In this document: positions 1 to 7,291 of the stretch, piece after piece
Numbering within the stretch: the first letter of the stretch is position 1
How the letters are laid out: every line of letters starts with the position of its first letter
NCBI GenBank assembly: GCA_900555435.1
Contig: USLH01000007.1
Location: 1 to 28,435 of the forward strand
Source of the DNA: an uncultured Oscillospiraceae bacterium
GTDB taxonomy: Bacteria > Bacillota > Clostridia > Oscillospirales > Ruminococcaceae
Direction of reading: 5' to 3'
DNA: 28,435 bases
Translations under genes and position numbers: made by a program
Notes under the pieces: model-generated
Database searches by the model: none
The model's input: the letters and a program-made list of their open reading frames with translations, nothing else
Told to the model about the DNA's origin: nothing

Positions 1-45
1 ATACTTGAAATAAATGGTTTTGATGTTTCCGGTGAGAAAATCCAT
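1..45 (-). CDS. N-terminal fragment of a probable MATE-family efflux transporter (cut by window edge)
   Basis: Only the first 15 codons are inside the window. They read MDFLTGNIKTIYFKY from an ATG at 45-43. A good SD (GAGAGG, complement of 53-58) lies 7 bases upstream, which supports a real start. Many clostridial MATE multidrug/Na+ antiporters begin with a similar stretch (a short acidic start, then GNI-k-x-yfKY), so this family is the best guess. Fifteen residues cannot prove it. The gene lies downstream of the oxidoreductase on the same strand but is separated from it by a terminator-like hairpin, so it probably has its own promoter. Confidence 0.45.
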   Translation of the reverse strand, partial: MDFLTGNIKTIYFKY

Positions 46-70
46 TGTAAAACCTCTCTTTCCATGAAAA

Positions 71-114
71 AGCCGGATAAGGAACGGACATTTCAGTCCG
101 AGCCTTATCCGGCT
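71..114 (-). terminator. Rho-independent terminator after the azlC-azlD-oxidoreductase operon
   Basis: The arms AGCCGGATAAGG (71-82) and CCTTATCCGGCT (103-114) pair perfectly over 12 bases, and an inner CGGAC/GTCCG stem lies within the loop. On the minus strand the hairpin is followed directly by a run of five T (complement of 66-70). This fits leftward termination after the oxidoreductase gene, whose stop is at 188-190. Confidence 0.8.
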
Positions 115-187
115 GCTGTTTCTTACGAACAACGGGCCCTCCGACAAATAAAGGCATTATAGCAGATGTAGGAGGGGATGTTGAGAG

Positions 188-1165
188 TTAGTATGCAATT
201 TCTTTTCCTTCAGCGGCAGAGCGATAAGCAGCCGTCATCAGGCGGGTCAGGGCTACGGCGTCTTTTGTTCCGAAGGGAGAGGGCTCGCCGGTCTGCAGGC
301 AGTGGATAAAGAGGGGAACCGGAGCCAGAGAGGTACGGGTGATCTCCTCGGCAGGGATAAAGGTCTCGCCATCGTCGTTCCGAAGCAAAACGCCATCCTT
401 CAGAGAACCGCCGACACAGATGCTGCCGTTGGTGCCGTTGATCTCCAGAGAGAAGGGGCAGTGCCGGGACAGAAATCCGGTCTCTGAAACGGCTACCGCA
501 CCGTCGGCGTAGCGGAGCAGACTGACGCAGTTGTCATCGACACCTTTTCCGCCGCTTTCCGTAAAGACGGAAGAAACGGATTGAGGTTCGCCTAAAAAGT
601 AAAGGCAGAGGTACATAGGATGAGCACCCAGATCCATCATGGCGCCGCCTCCGCATTGCTTTTTATCGAAGAAAGAGTCAGGGAGCCAGCCGGCAGAGAT
701 CCCGTCGTGGGCATCCCGGACTCGCAGGTGGGTGACCCGGCCGATGGCACCGCTTTCCACCAGATGCTTTGCCTCTAAGATCGGCGCATCTGTCCGGCGG
801 CGGAAAGAGATGAGAAAAGGAACTTTTGCTTCGTCTACAGCCTTTGCAATGGTTTCGGCATCCTCGTTGGTGATGGCCAGAACCTTTTCCGTGAAAATGG
901 CTTTGCCGGCTTTGGCGGCGGCGCAGATGACCTCCCGATGCATGGAGGTGGGAGTGCCTACGGAAACGGCATCTACGTCCTTGCGGTTGACGGCAGTTTC
1001 CAAATCCGGCTCAAAATCACAGCCGATGGAATCGGCCCATTCTTTTCCCCGGACAGGATCTTCGTCCCAGACAACAGTGATCTTCACCCCCGGAATTTTA
1101 GCAAACTGCTGCCCGTAGCCTTCGGCGTGAACGTGCCATTTGCTGAGAAGTGCAACTTGAATCAT
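188..1165 (-). CDS. Gfo/Idh/MocA-family NAD(P)-dependent oxidoreductase
   Basis: A 325-residue protein with the usual length and order of this family: an N-terminal Rossmann-like half, the 'V-x-T-P-x-x-x-H' segment near residues 68-76 (VGTPTSMH), the E-K pair of the catalytic region (TEKV, about 92-95, where most members have EKP), and the 'DLGAHP' motif in the C-terminal half. These enzymes oxidise or reduce sugars, cyclitols or related alcohols with NAD(P); the substrate cannot be read from sequence. The usual glycine-rich GxGxxG at the N-terminus is replaced by LLSKWHVHAEGY, an atypical dinucleotide loop. The ATG has a strong SD (AAGGAG). The gene starts only 19 bases after azlD ends, so it is probably cotranscribed with azlCD, although no functional link to amino-acid export is obvious. 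Confidence 0.88.
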   Translation of the reverse strand: MIQVALLSKWHVHAEGYGQQFAKIPGVKITVVWDEDPVRGKEWADSIGCDFEPDLETAVNRKDVDAVSVGTPTSMHREVICAAAKAGKAIFTEKVLAITNEDAETIAKAVDEAKVPFLISFRRRTDAPILEAKHLVESGAIGRVTHLRVRDAHDGISAGWLPDSFFDKKQCGGGAMMDLGAHPMYLCLYFLGEPQSVSSVFTESGGKGVDDNCVSLLRYADGAVAVSETGFLSRHCPFSLEINGTNGSICVGGSLKDGVLLRNDDGETFIPAEEITRTSLAPVPLFIHCLQTGEPSPFGTKDAVALTRLMTAAYRSAAEGKEIAY

Positions 1166-1184
1166 AAAAATTCTCCTTTTATAA

Positions 1185-1511
1185 TTATGCGAAAGTACGC
1201 ATAAGAAGTTCGGTAAGAAAAACAGCGGCGGAAGCGGAAAGCGCTACCGTTAGAAGCCTTTTTCCCCAATAAGCCAACGCCAGCGCTACGATTAAGCCAG
1301 CCAGTGCAGAGAGGGGAGAGGAGGTGGCGGAAAAGATGGCGGGAAAGGTCATGGCCGCCAGAACCGCATAGGGAACGTAACTCAGGAAGGAACGGACATA
1401 GCGGTTATTTATCTTTTTCCGGAAGATCACAAGCGGGAGCATCCGTGGAAGATAGGTGACCAGTGCCATGATGGTCACAGAGATCAGAAAGTAGGTCAAG
1501 TTGATTTTCAT
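1185..1511 (-). CDS. azlD: AzlD-type branched-chain amino acid exporter, small subunit
   Basis: A 108-residue hydrophobic protein with about four membrane segments. It carries the AzlD hallmark 'ALVTYLPRMLPL' near residues 16-27. AzlD works with AzlC in the cell membrane as a two-component exporter (LIV-E class), known for branched-chain amino acids and their analogues. Its ATG overlaps the azlC stop by 4 bases (ATGA), indicating translational coupling and a stable pair. Length and partner are as usual for the family. Confidence 0.9.
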   Translation of the reverse strand: MKINLTYFLISVTIMALVTYLPRMLPLVIFRKKINNRYVRSFLSYVPYAVLAAMTFPAIFSATSSPLSALAGLIVALALAYWGKRLLTVALSASAAVFLTELLMRTFA

Positions 1512-2263
1512 GCTTTTTCTCCCTCTTCTAAAGGCTCCACGTCAACGGGAAAACGGAATGCAGCATAGCCGGCGGCCAAAATGGCACAAATGATAATGAC
1601 CCAGCCGCTGGAAAGTTGCTCGAAACCCGGTGTAAAGGCAAAAAGACAACTGATTGCCGTAGAGAGAAGCACCGTGACCAGCACCGCCCGGGAATGCCGG
1701 GAAGGAGGGATGATGATAGCAATGAACATCCCGTAAATGGCGATCCCCAAAGCGCTGCGGACGGAAAGGGGAAGAATCCCGGTACAGGCAGCGCCTAAGA
1801 AAGTCCCCAGCGTCCAGCCGCAATAAGGGGTCAGGATCAGGCCCGATAAATAGCAGCTGGGGATCTTCCCCTGCTGCTGCATGGCGACGGCGAACACCTC
1901 ATCGGTATTTCCAAAGGAAAGGATGCTCCGGGAGAGAGCAGACATATTGGGATCCACCTTCTGGGAAAGTGAAAGGGACATGAGCATATAGCGGATATTG
2001 ATGACAAAGGTGGTAATACCGATTTCCAAATAGGAGCCGCCGGCAAAGATCAGCGCCGTTCCGGCAAACTGTCCGGAGGAGGTCAGGTTGGTCATGGAGA
2101 TCAATACAGCCGCCCAGACCGGTAACCCGCCTTCCACCGCCATCATGCCGAAGGCGAAGGAAACGGAAAGGTATCCAAGACAAATCGGCAGACCATCCCG
2201 CAGACCCTTTCGGAAGGTTAAAGCGGGTCCGACGGTTTTAGCCGTTATGGTTGACGCATTCAT
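1508..2263 (-). CDS. azlC: AzlC-type branched-chain amino acid exporter, large subunit
   Basis: A 251-residue membrane protein matching AzlC: the N-terminal 'F-R-x-G-L-R-D-G-L-P-I-x-L-G' segment (18-31), then 'S-S-G-Q-F-A-G' (about 62-68), and 'I-N-I-R-Y-x-L-M-S' (about 87-95). These are conserved features of the large, channel-forming subunit. It is the first gene of azlC-azlD-oxidoreductase. The ATG is preceded by AAGGAG with 8-base spacing and, further up, a good extended -10 promoter. The exact exported substrate (valine, leucine, isoleucine or another hydrophobic amino acid) is inferred from the family only. Confidence 0.92.
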   Translation of the reverse strand: MNASTITAKTVGPALTFRKGLRDGLPICLGYLSVSFAFGMMAVEGGLPVWAAVLISMTNLTSSGQFAGTALIFAGGSYLEIGITTFVINIRYMLMSLSLSQKVDPNMSALSRSILSFGNTDEVFAVAMQQQGKIPSCYLSGLILTPYCGWTLGTFLGAACTGILPLSVRSALGIAIYGMFIAIIIPPSRHSRAVLVTVLLSTAISCLFAFTPGFEQLSSGWVIIICAILAAGYAAFRFPVDVEPLEEGEKA

Positions 2264-2298
2264 ACGGGTGCTCCTTTTTTCTTTCTCGCAGTTTCTAT

Positions 2299-2327
2299 AT
2301 TATAGCATTTTCTTTTGCGTGAAACAA
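2299..2327 (-). promoter_or_regulatory. Sigma-A-type promoter of azlC
   Basis: On the minus strand, TTGTTT (2327-2322) and TATAAT (2304-2299) are separated by exactly 17 bases, with TGC directly before the -10 hexamer (extended -10). The predicted start lies about 30 bases upstream of the azlC ATG. Confidence 0.7.
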
Positions 2328-2396
2328 GGGATAACCGCATAAAAGTGGGGTTTTATAAAAATAAAGGAAAAATATCGTTTTCGGTACCGGAAAATC

Positions 2397-2425
2397 TTGT
2401 GATTCTGTGCAATTTATGCTATACT
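2397..2425 (+). promoter_or_regulatory. Sigma-A-type promoter of the SPFH/zinc-ribbon/TPM operon
   Basis: TTGTGA (2397-2402), a 17-base spacer, then TATACT (2420-2425) preceded by TGC (extended -10). It sits 34 bases before the SPFH gene start, giving a short leader with SD GGAAAGGGAG. This placement also argues that the coding region starts at 2459 and not at an upstream ATG at 2315, which would lie outside the transcript. Confidence 0.75.
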
Positions 2426-2458
2426 GGAAATAACTTCAATGGAAAGGGAGTTTTTGTT

Positions 2459-3736
2459 ATGGGAATCATTCGAGCACTTGCTGGAGCTGTAGGCGGAAGT
2501 CTTGCCGATCAGTGGCTGGAAGTTATTGAACCCGACAATATGAGCGATACCACCGTTTTTTGTAAAGGTGTTGCCGTTCGTAAAAATGATCGGCGCAATG
2601 CAAACCGCAAAGGGACAGAAGATGTGATCTCCAACGGATCGGTGATCCATGTGGGAGAGAATGAATTCATGCTTTTGGTAGACGGCGGAAAAGTCGTGGA
2701 CTATTCGGCAGAACCCGGCTATTACAAGGTAGATAATACGGCGGCTCCTTCTATGTTCAGCGGCGGATTCGGAGATGCCCTGAAGGATACCTTTGATCGG
2801 CTGCGGTTCGGCGGAGCGGCCCCGTATCAGCAGAAGGTCTATTTCATCAATCTGCAGGAGATCAAGAACATTGCCTTCGGCACAGTGAACCCGATCAACT
2901 ATTTTGACAACTTCTATAATTCCGAGCTCTTCCTTCGGGCACACGGCTACTTCTCCATCCGGATCGTGGAGCCGCTGAAATTCTATGCGGAAGCGATTCC
3001 CCGCAACGCTGACCATGTGGATATCAGTGATATCCACAAGCTCTATCTGTCGGAGTTCTTAAACGGTCTGCAGACTGCCATCAATCAGATGTCTGTGGAC
3101 AACATCCGTATTTCCCATGTGACTTCCCAGGGAGTCAAGCTGGCGAAATATCTGTCCGACGCATTGGACGAGAACTGGAAGCAGCTCCGGGGCATGGAGA
3201 TTGTATCTGTCGGCATCCAGAGCATTTCTTATGACGAAGAATCCAAAAAGCTCATCAATATGCGCAACCAGGGCGCTATGCTCTCGGATGCGGCCGTGCG
3301 GGAAGGTTATGTGCAGGGATCGATTGCCCGGGGAATGGAAGCAGCCGGCTCCAACGCAGGCGGCGCTGTCAACGGCTTTATGGGCATCGGCATGGGGATG
3401 CAGTCGGCCGGCGGATTCATGTCTGCCGCTACCCAGACCAATCAGGCCCAGATGGCTGCTCAGCAGCAGGCACGCCAAGCGGAAGAAAAGAAAGCCGGCA
3501 CCTGGCAGTGCAGCTGCGGACAGGAAAATACCGGGAACTTCTGCTCTTCCTGCGGAAAGGCAAAGCCGGCTCCTTCCGGAAGCTGGAAATGTGAGTGCGG
3601 CCAGGAGAACACCGGAAAGTTCTGCTCCAACTGCGGAAAAGCCCGACCCCAGGGAAGCGTCTGCCCCAAGTGCGGCTGGAAATCGGAAAGCGGCTCGGCG
3701 AAGTTCTGCCCCAGCTGCGGCGAGAAACTTCAGTAA
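2459..3736 (+). CDS. ydjI: SPFH-domain protein with three C-terminal zinc ribbons (YdjI/virion-core-like, COG4260 type)
   Basis: A 425-residue protein. Residues about 30-285 look like the SPFH/Band-7-like domain of the Bacillus YdjI group. A Gly/Met/Ala/Gln-rich linker follows (about 290-345), then three zinc ribbons: C351/C353/C362/C365, C378/C380/C389/C392 and C402/C405/C417/C420. The first two are near-identical copies (C-x-C-G-Q-E-N-T-G-x-F-C-S-x-C-G-K), a recent duplication. There is no signal peptide or clear membrane segment, so it is probably a cytosolic or membrane-attached oligomer. In Bacillus the YdjG-YdjH-YdjI proteins form a membrane-stress complex with PspA; that role here is inference. 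The chosen ATG has SD GGAAAGGGAG and a promoter just upstream. Bacillus YdjI is about 100 residues shorter, and the ribbon tail would account for that difference. Confidence 0.82.
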   Translation: MGIIRALAGAVGGSLADQWLEVIEPDNMSDTTVFCKGVAVRKNDRRNANRKGTEDVISNGSVIHVGENEFMLLVDGGKVVDYSAEPGYYKVDNTAAPSMFSGGFGDALKDTFDRLRFGGAAPYQQKVYFINLQEIKNIAFGTVNPINYFDNFYNSELFLRAHGYFSIRIVEPLKFYAEAIPRNADHVDISDIHKLYLSEFLNGLQTAINQMSVDNIRISHVTSQGVKLAKYLSDALDENWKQLRGMEIVSVGIQSISYDEESKKLINMRNQGAMLSDAAVREGYVQGSIARGMEAAGSNAGGAVNGFMGIGMGMQSAGGFMSAATQTNQAQMAAQQQARQAEEKKAGTWQCSCGQENTGNFCSSCGKAKPAPSGSWKCECGQENTGKFCSNCGKARPQGSVCPKCGWKSESGSAKFCPSCGEKLQ

Positions 3737-3751
3737 AAAAGGAACGGCATC

Positions 3752-4816
3752 ATGGATGTATTGACGTACCAATGCCCCAACTGCGGCGCTGCGTTGACCT
3801 TCAACGAAGCGACCCAGCATTGGGATTGTAAATACTGCCTGAGTTCCTTCACCTTGGAAGATCTGGAAAAAGACGGACAGAAGCAGGAGCCGGAAAAAAC
3901 GGCTCCTGCTTCTGATGCCGAAAAAACGGTGGAAGAACCGGAACAGGGGGAAATGCGGGAATACACCTGCCCTCAATGCGGTGCGCACATTGTGACCGAC
4001 GCCACTACGGCAGCTTCGTTCTGTGTTTTCTGCGGAAACGCCACCATCTTTCCGGAGCAGCTTTCCGGTTCCTTCCGTCCGGAACTGCTCATTCCGTTCC
4101 AAGTGAAAAAGGATGCGGCTCAGGCAGCTTTCAAACGGCTCTGTAAGGGGAAGCCTCTCCTTCCCAGGGATTTCTGTGCGCCGGATCGGATCGAGAAGAT
4201 CACTGGCGTTTATGTTCCTTTCTGGCTTTACGACTGCGCCACCAATTCTTATATGACAGCCAATGCCCAGCGGGTACATACCTGGAGCGACAGCCGTTAC
4301 CGCTACACCCGGACGGATCACTTTCGGATCGAGCGGGGTGGAACCATGGATTTTGATAAGATTCCGGCAGACGGTTCCTCCAAAATGGACGACGCCTTGA
4401 TGGATGCCATTGAGCCATATGACATGAAAAAGCTGGTGGACTTTTCCACGGCATATCTTTCCGGTTTTATGGCGGAGCGGTATGATGAAGACAGCGAAAA
4501 GGTCTTTCCAAGAGCGTCCACCCGGATCCGGAATACAGTGGAGCAGACCCTTCGGAACACTATCAGCGGTTATGCCAGCGTGCAAGTGACCCAGAATGAT
4601 GTGCAGGTCCAACGGCAGTCTACCAAGAACGTGCTTTTGCCGGTCTGGATGCTGATGAGCCACTATAAAGGTAAGGAATATCTATTTGCCATGAATGGGC
4701 AGACAGGAAAACTGGTAGGAAATCTGCCGGTTTCGATCCCCAAAGCTTTTGCATGGGCGGCAGGTATTTTTGCAGGCGTTTCTCTCCTGCTGTATTTAGG
4801 AGGGATGCTGATTTGA
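3752..4816 (+). CDS. ydjG: Double zinc-ribbon protein with C-terminal membrane anchor (YdjG-like)
   Basis: A 354-residue protein. The first ribbon uses C8/C11/C26/C29 (CPNC and CKYC) and the second C73/C76/C91/C94 (CPQC and CVFC), joined by an acidic, charged linker. A long soluble domain of unknown fold follows, with a conserved-looking VPFWLYD segment. One membrane helix closes the protein (about 332-352, rich in A/G/L). The architecture matches Bacillus YdjG. The start has SD AAAGGAA and lies 15 bases after the SPFH stop. The end overlaps the next gene's TTG start by 3 bases, so the three are one tightly coupled operon. Its likely task is to hold the SPFH and TPM partners at the membrane, which is inference from gene order and from Bacillus. 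Confidence 0.8.
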   Translation: MDVLTYQCPNCGAALTFNEATQHWDCKYCLSSFTLEDLEKDGQKQEPEKTAPASDAEKTVEEPEQGEMREYTCPQCGAHIVTDATTAASFCVFCGNATIFPEQLSGSFRPELLIPFQVKKDAAQAAFKRLCKGKPLLPRDFCAPDRIEKITGVYVPFWLYDCATNSYMTANAQRVHTWSDSRYRYTRTDHFRIERGGTMDFDKIPADGSSKMDDALMDAIEPYDMKKLVDFSTAYLSGFMAERYDEDSEKVFPRASTRIRNTVEQTLRNTISGYASVQVTQNDVQVQRQSTKNVLLPVWMLMSHYKGKEYLFAMNGQTGKLVGNLPVSIPKAFAWAAGIFAGVSLLLYLGGMLI

Positions 4817-5658
4817 AACGGAAAATTTTAGCGCTTTTCTTTGGTATTTTATGGAGCCTCCTCCTGGTCCCGTCGGTTTTTGCCATGGATACCGATGTGG
4901 ATCCTTCTATCCGGATCTACGACTATGCGGATCTGCTGACTGACGAGGAGGAGGAAGCACTTTCGGAAACGGCCCGAGAGCTTAGCGAAAAGTGGAGCGT
5001 GGATCTGGTCACCGTCACTATTGACGACGATGAAGGGCTTACTTCCATGGAGTATGCCGATGATTTCTTCGATTACAACGGCTTTTCTGCCACCGGTGTT
5101 CTGATGCTCATTAACATGGATGAACGGGAAGTCTGGTTTTCCACTGCCGGCTCCTGCATCCGGATCTTCAGCGACCGCCGGATCGAAGCCATGGTACAGG
5201 CTTGCTTAAACGACCTTTCCGATGAAGATTATAACGGGGCGGTAGAAACATTCTTTTCCAAGGCGGACAGCTATCTGACTGCCGGAGAAGAACCGGATAG
5301 CGGCTCCCATGATGTGTCGAATCCGGAGGATATTTTCTATGGGCCTGAGGAACCTGCGTGGCAGCGGTCTCTGCATCGAATGCCGATGTATCTTTTGATC
5401 GCTGCGGTGGTTTCCGGCATTACCGTTCTGATCATGGTCACCACCAATCGTTCTGCCAAACGGGCAAAAGAGGCCGGAAAATATCTGGCAAACAATTCCG
5501 TTCACATCACCCTGCGGAACGACCAGTTCCTGCACTCTACTGTGACGAAGACCCGCATTGAAAGCGACAGCTCCAGCGGTGGCAGCAGTGGGGGCGGAAG
5601 CTCTACCCACACCAGCTCCAGCGGCAGCTCTCACGGCGGCGGTGGGGGACGGTTCTGA
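4813..5658 (+). CDS. ydjH: Secreted or membrane-anchored TPM-domain protein (YdjH-like) with Gly/Ser-rich tail
   Basis: A 281-residue protein from a TTG start whose T lies inside the last sense codon of the previous gene. The start is fixed by an excellent SD (AGGAGGG, 4798-4804) 8 bases upstream and by the signal peptide that follows (KRK, then a hydrophobic core, then SVFA at about 21-24). A longer reading from 4753 would bury this SD in the coding sequence. Residues about 33-155 are a TPM (DUF477) domain (IYDYADLLTDEEE near the start). One membrane helix lies at 192-212. A cytosolic tail ends in a low-complexity Ser/Gly/His stretch (252-281, ending GGGGGRF) typical of TPM proteins. TPM domains are linked to photosystem repair in plants and to envelope stress in bacteria; enzymatic activity is uncertain. 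Confidence 0.85.
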   Translation: MKRKILALFFGILWSLLLVPSVFAMDTDVDPSIRIYDYADLLTDEEEEALSETARELSEKWSVDLVTVTIDDDEGLTSMEYADDFFDYNGFSATGVLMLINMDEREVWFSTAGSCIRIFSDRRIEAMVQACLNDLSDEDYNGAVETFFSKADSYLTAGEEPDSGSHDVSNPEDIFYGPEEPAWQRSLHRMPMYLLIAAVVSGITVLIMVTTNRSAKRAKEAGKYLANNSVHITLRNDQFLHSTVTKTRIESDSSSGGSSGGGSSTHTSSSGSSHGGGGGRF

Positions 5659-5684
5659 GCAGAAAAGAAAGGGCGGATGGATCC

Positions 5685-7190
5685 GTGAGTCTTAAAAAGT
5701 ACATCGTTGCTCTGGATCAGGGCACGACCAGTTCCCGGGCGGTGATCTTCGATCGGGAACAGAATATCGTCGGTCTGGCGCAGCGGGAGTATACCCAGTA
5801 TTATCCGAAAGAGGGCTGGGTCGAGCATGACCCGATGGAGATTTACGCATCTCAGTACGGAGTGCTGATCGACGCTCTTCTGATGAGTGGAGTGTCTGTG
5901 GAAGAAGTGGCTGCTATCGGCATCACAAATCAGCGGGAGACTACCATTGTCTGGGAAAAAGCCACAGGGCGCCCTATTTATAATGCTATCGTCTGGCAGT
6001 GCCGCCGGACTGCTTCTATTTGCAAAGAGCTGAAAGAAAAAGGATACGATCAGCTGATCCGGGAACATACGGGATTGCTGCCGGACGCCTATTTCAGCGG
6101 TACGAAGATCCGCTGGATCCTAGATCATGTCCCGGGTGCACAGGAAAAAGCAGAGGCTGGTGAACTTCTGTTCGGGACGGTAGATTCGTGGCTGATCTGG
6201 AAGCTCACCGGCGGATTGGTCCATGCGACGGATTACACCAATGCCTCCCGGACGATGCTCTTTAACATTCATACTCTGCAGTGGGATGAGGAGATCTTAA
6301 AGATCCTGAACATTCCAAAGTGTATGCTTCCGGAACCCCGTCCGTCCAGTGGGATTTTTGGAATGGCGCAGATCAATGGGTATCCGGTGCCGATTGCAGG
6401 CGCTGCCGGCGATCAGCAGGCGGCACTGTTCGGGCAGACCTGCTTTTCCAAAGGCGAGGCGAAGAACACTTACGGCACCGGATGTTTCCTGCTGATGAAT
6501 ACCGGAGACAAACCGGTTCTAAGTCGTTCCGGAATGCTCACTACCCTTGCGGCCAGCGCCGGAGGGGAAGTGCAGTACGCATTGGAGGGTAGCGTTTTCA
6601 CGGCTGGATCCGTGGTTCAATGGCTGCGGGACGAGATGCGGTTCATTACGGATGCGTCCGATTCGGATTATTATGCGGCTAAAGTAAAGGATTCCGGCGG
6701 CGTTTATATGGTTCCGGCTTTTAACGGGTTGGGTGCACCGCACTGGGATATGTTTGCCAGGGGAATGCTGATCGGAATCACCCGTGGAACCAAACGTTCG
6801 CATATCATCCGTGCCTGTATGGAAGCGATTGCATATCAGTCTAAGGATCTTCTGGATGCCATTCAGGCAGATGTAGGAGCGGAATTTTCCGAGCTGCGGG
6901 TGGACGGTGGTGCTTCTGCCAATGAGTTTCTCATGCAATTTCAGGCAGACATCATCGGGAAGCCGGTGTGTCGGCCGGTGGTTCGGGAAACCACGGCACT
7001 GGGAGCCGCATATCTGGCCGGTTTGGCGGTTCAGTTCTGGAACAGCCTGGAGGAACTGAAGGATTTGGGAAAGATCGATAAGGTTTATCAGCCCCAGATG
7101 GATGAAAAGACCTGTGCCAAACTCTTGAGGGGATGGCATCGGGCCGTGGAGCGGGCTAAAAACTGGATCGATCCCGAAGAGGAAGAATAA
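5685..7190 (+). CDS. glpK: Glycerol kinase
   Basis: A 501-residue FGGY-family kinase of the usual GlpK length. It phosphorylates glycerol to glycerol-3-phosphate with ATP in the cytosol. Visible hallmarks are the phosphate-binding loop DQGTTSSR (11-18), ITNQRETT and the downstream 'W-x-x-R-R-T' region, GTVDSWL, AGAAGDQQAALFGQ, and the C-terminal DGGAS-N-x-x-L-MQ motif. The start is GTG (5685), with a weak purine-rich SD (AAAGGG). It lies 26 bases after the TPM gene and may be read through from that operon. No glpF or glpD is adjacent. The loop that carries the HPr-phosphorylated histidine (YHF-G) in Bacillus and Enterococcus GlpK is replaced by AQINGYPVPIAG with no histidine, so PTS control by HPr is probably missing. 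Confidence 0.96.
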   Translation: MSLKKYIVALDQGTTSSRAVIFDREQNIVGLAQREYTQYYPKEGWVEHDPMEIYASQYGVLIDALLMSGVSVEEVAAIGITNQRETTIVWEKATGRPIYNAIVWQCRRTASICKELKEKGYDQLIREHTGLLPDAYFSGTKIRWILDHVPGAQEKAEAGELLFGTVDSWLIWKLTGGLVHATDYTNASRTMLFNIHTLQWDEEILKILNIPKCMLPEPRPSSGIFGMAQINGYPVPIAGAAGDQQAALFGQTCFSKGEAKNTYGTGCFLLMNTGDKPVLSRSGMLTTLAASAGGEVQYALEGSVFTAGSVVQWLRDEMRFITDASDSDYYAAKVKDSGGVYMVPAFNGLGAPHWDMFARGMLIGITRGTKRSHIIRACMEAIAYQSKDLLDAIQADVGAEFSELRVDGGASANEFLMQFQADIIGKPVCRPVVRETTALGAAYLAGLAVQFWNSLEELKDLGKIDKVYQPQMDEKTCAKLLRGWHRAVERAKNWIDPEEEE

Positions 7191-7248
7191 AAAAACATTT
7201 GCTCGCAACAGTGGGGAAGGGCATTTCCCATTCATATGTTCTGTATTT

Positions 7249-7291
7249 AAAACGAACCGGCTGCGGAAAAACTTCACAGCCGGTTCGTTTT
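7249..7291. terminator. Bidirectional terminator between glpK and the tyrosine recombinase gene
   Basis: AAAACGAACCGGCTG (7249-7263) pairs perfectly over 15 bases with CAGCCGGTTCGTTTT (7277-7291), with a 13-base loop. T-rich tails occur on both strands (TTTTATTTTT rightward, the complement of the leading A run leftward). It lies between two convergent genes and overlaps the last codons of the recombinase. Confidence 0.88.

Noticed and set aside
2315..2458. A longer N-terminus for the SPFH protein starting at 2315
   Set aside because: The start lies upstream of the promoter at 2397-2425 and lacks an SD; the family start is at 2459.
3059..4663. A 534-codon open frame on the minus strand opposite the SPFH and YdjG-like genes
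   Set aside because: It is the antisense shadow of two well-supported genes: rich in H, R, L and F without domain pattern, no SD, and no promoter.
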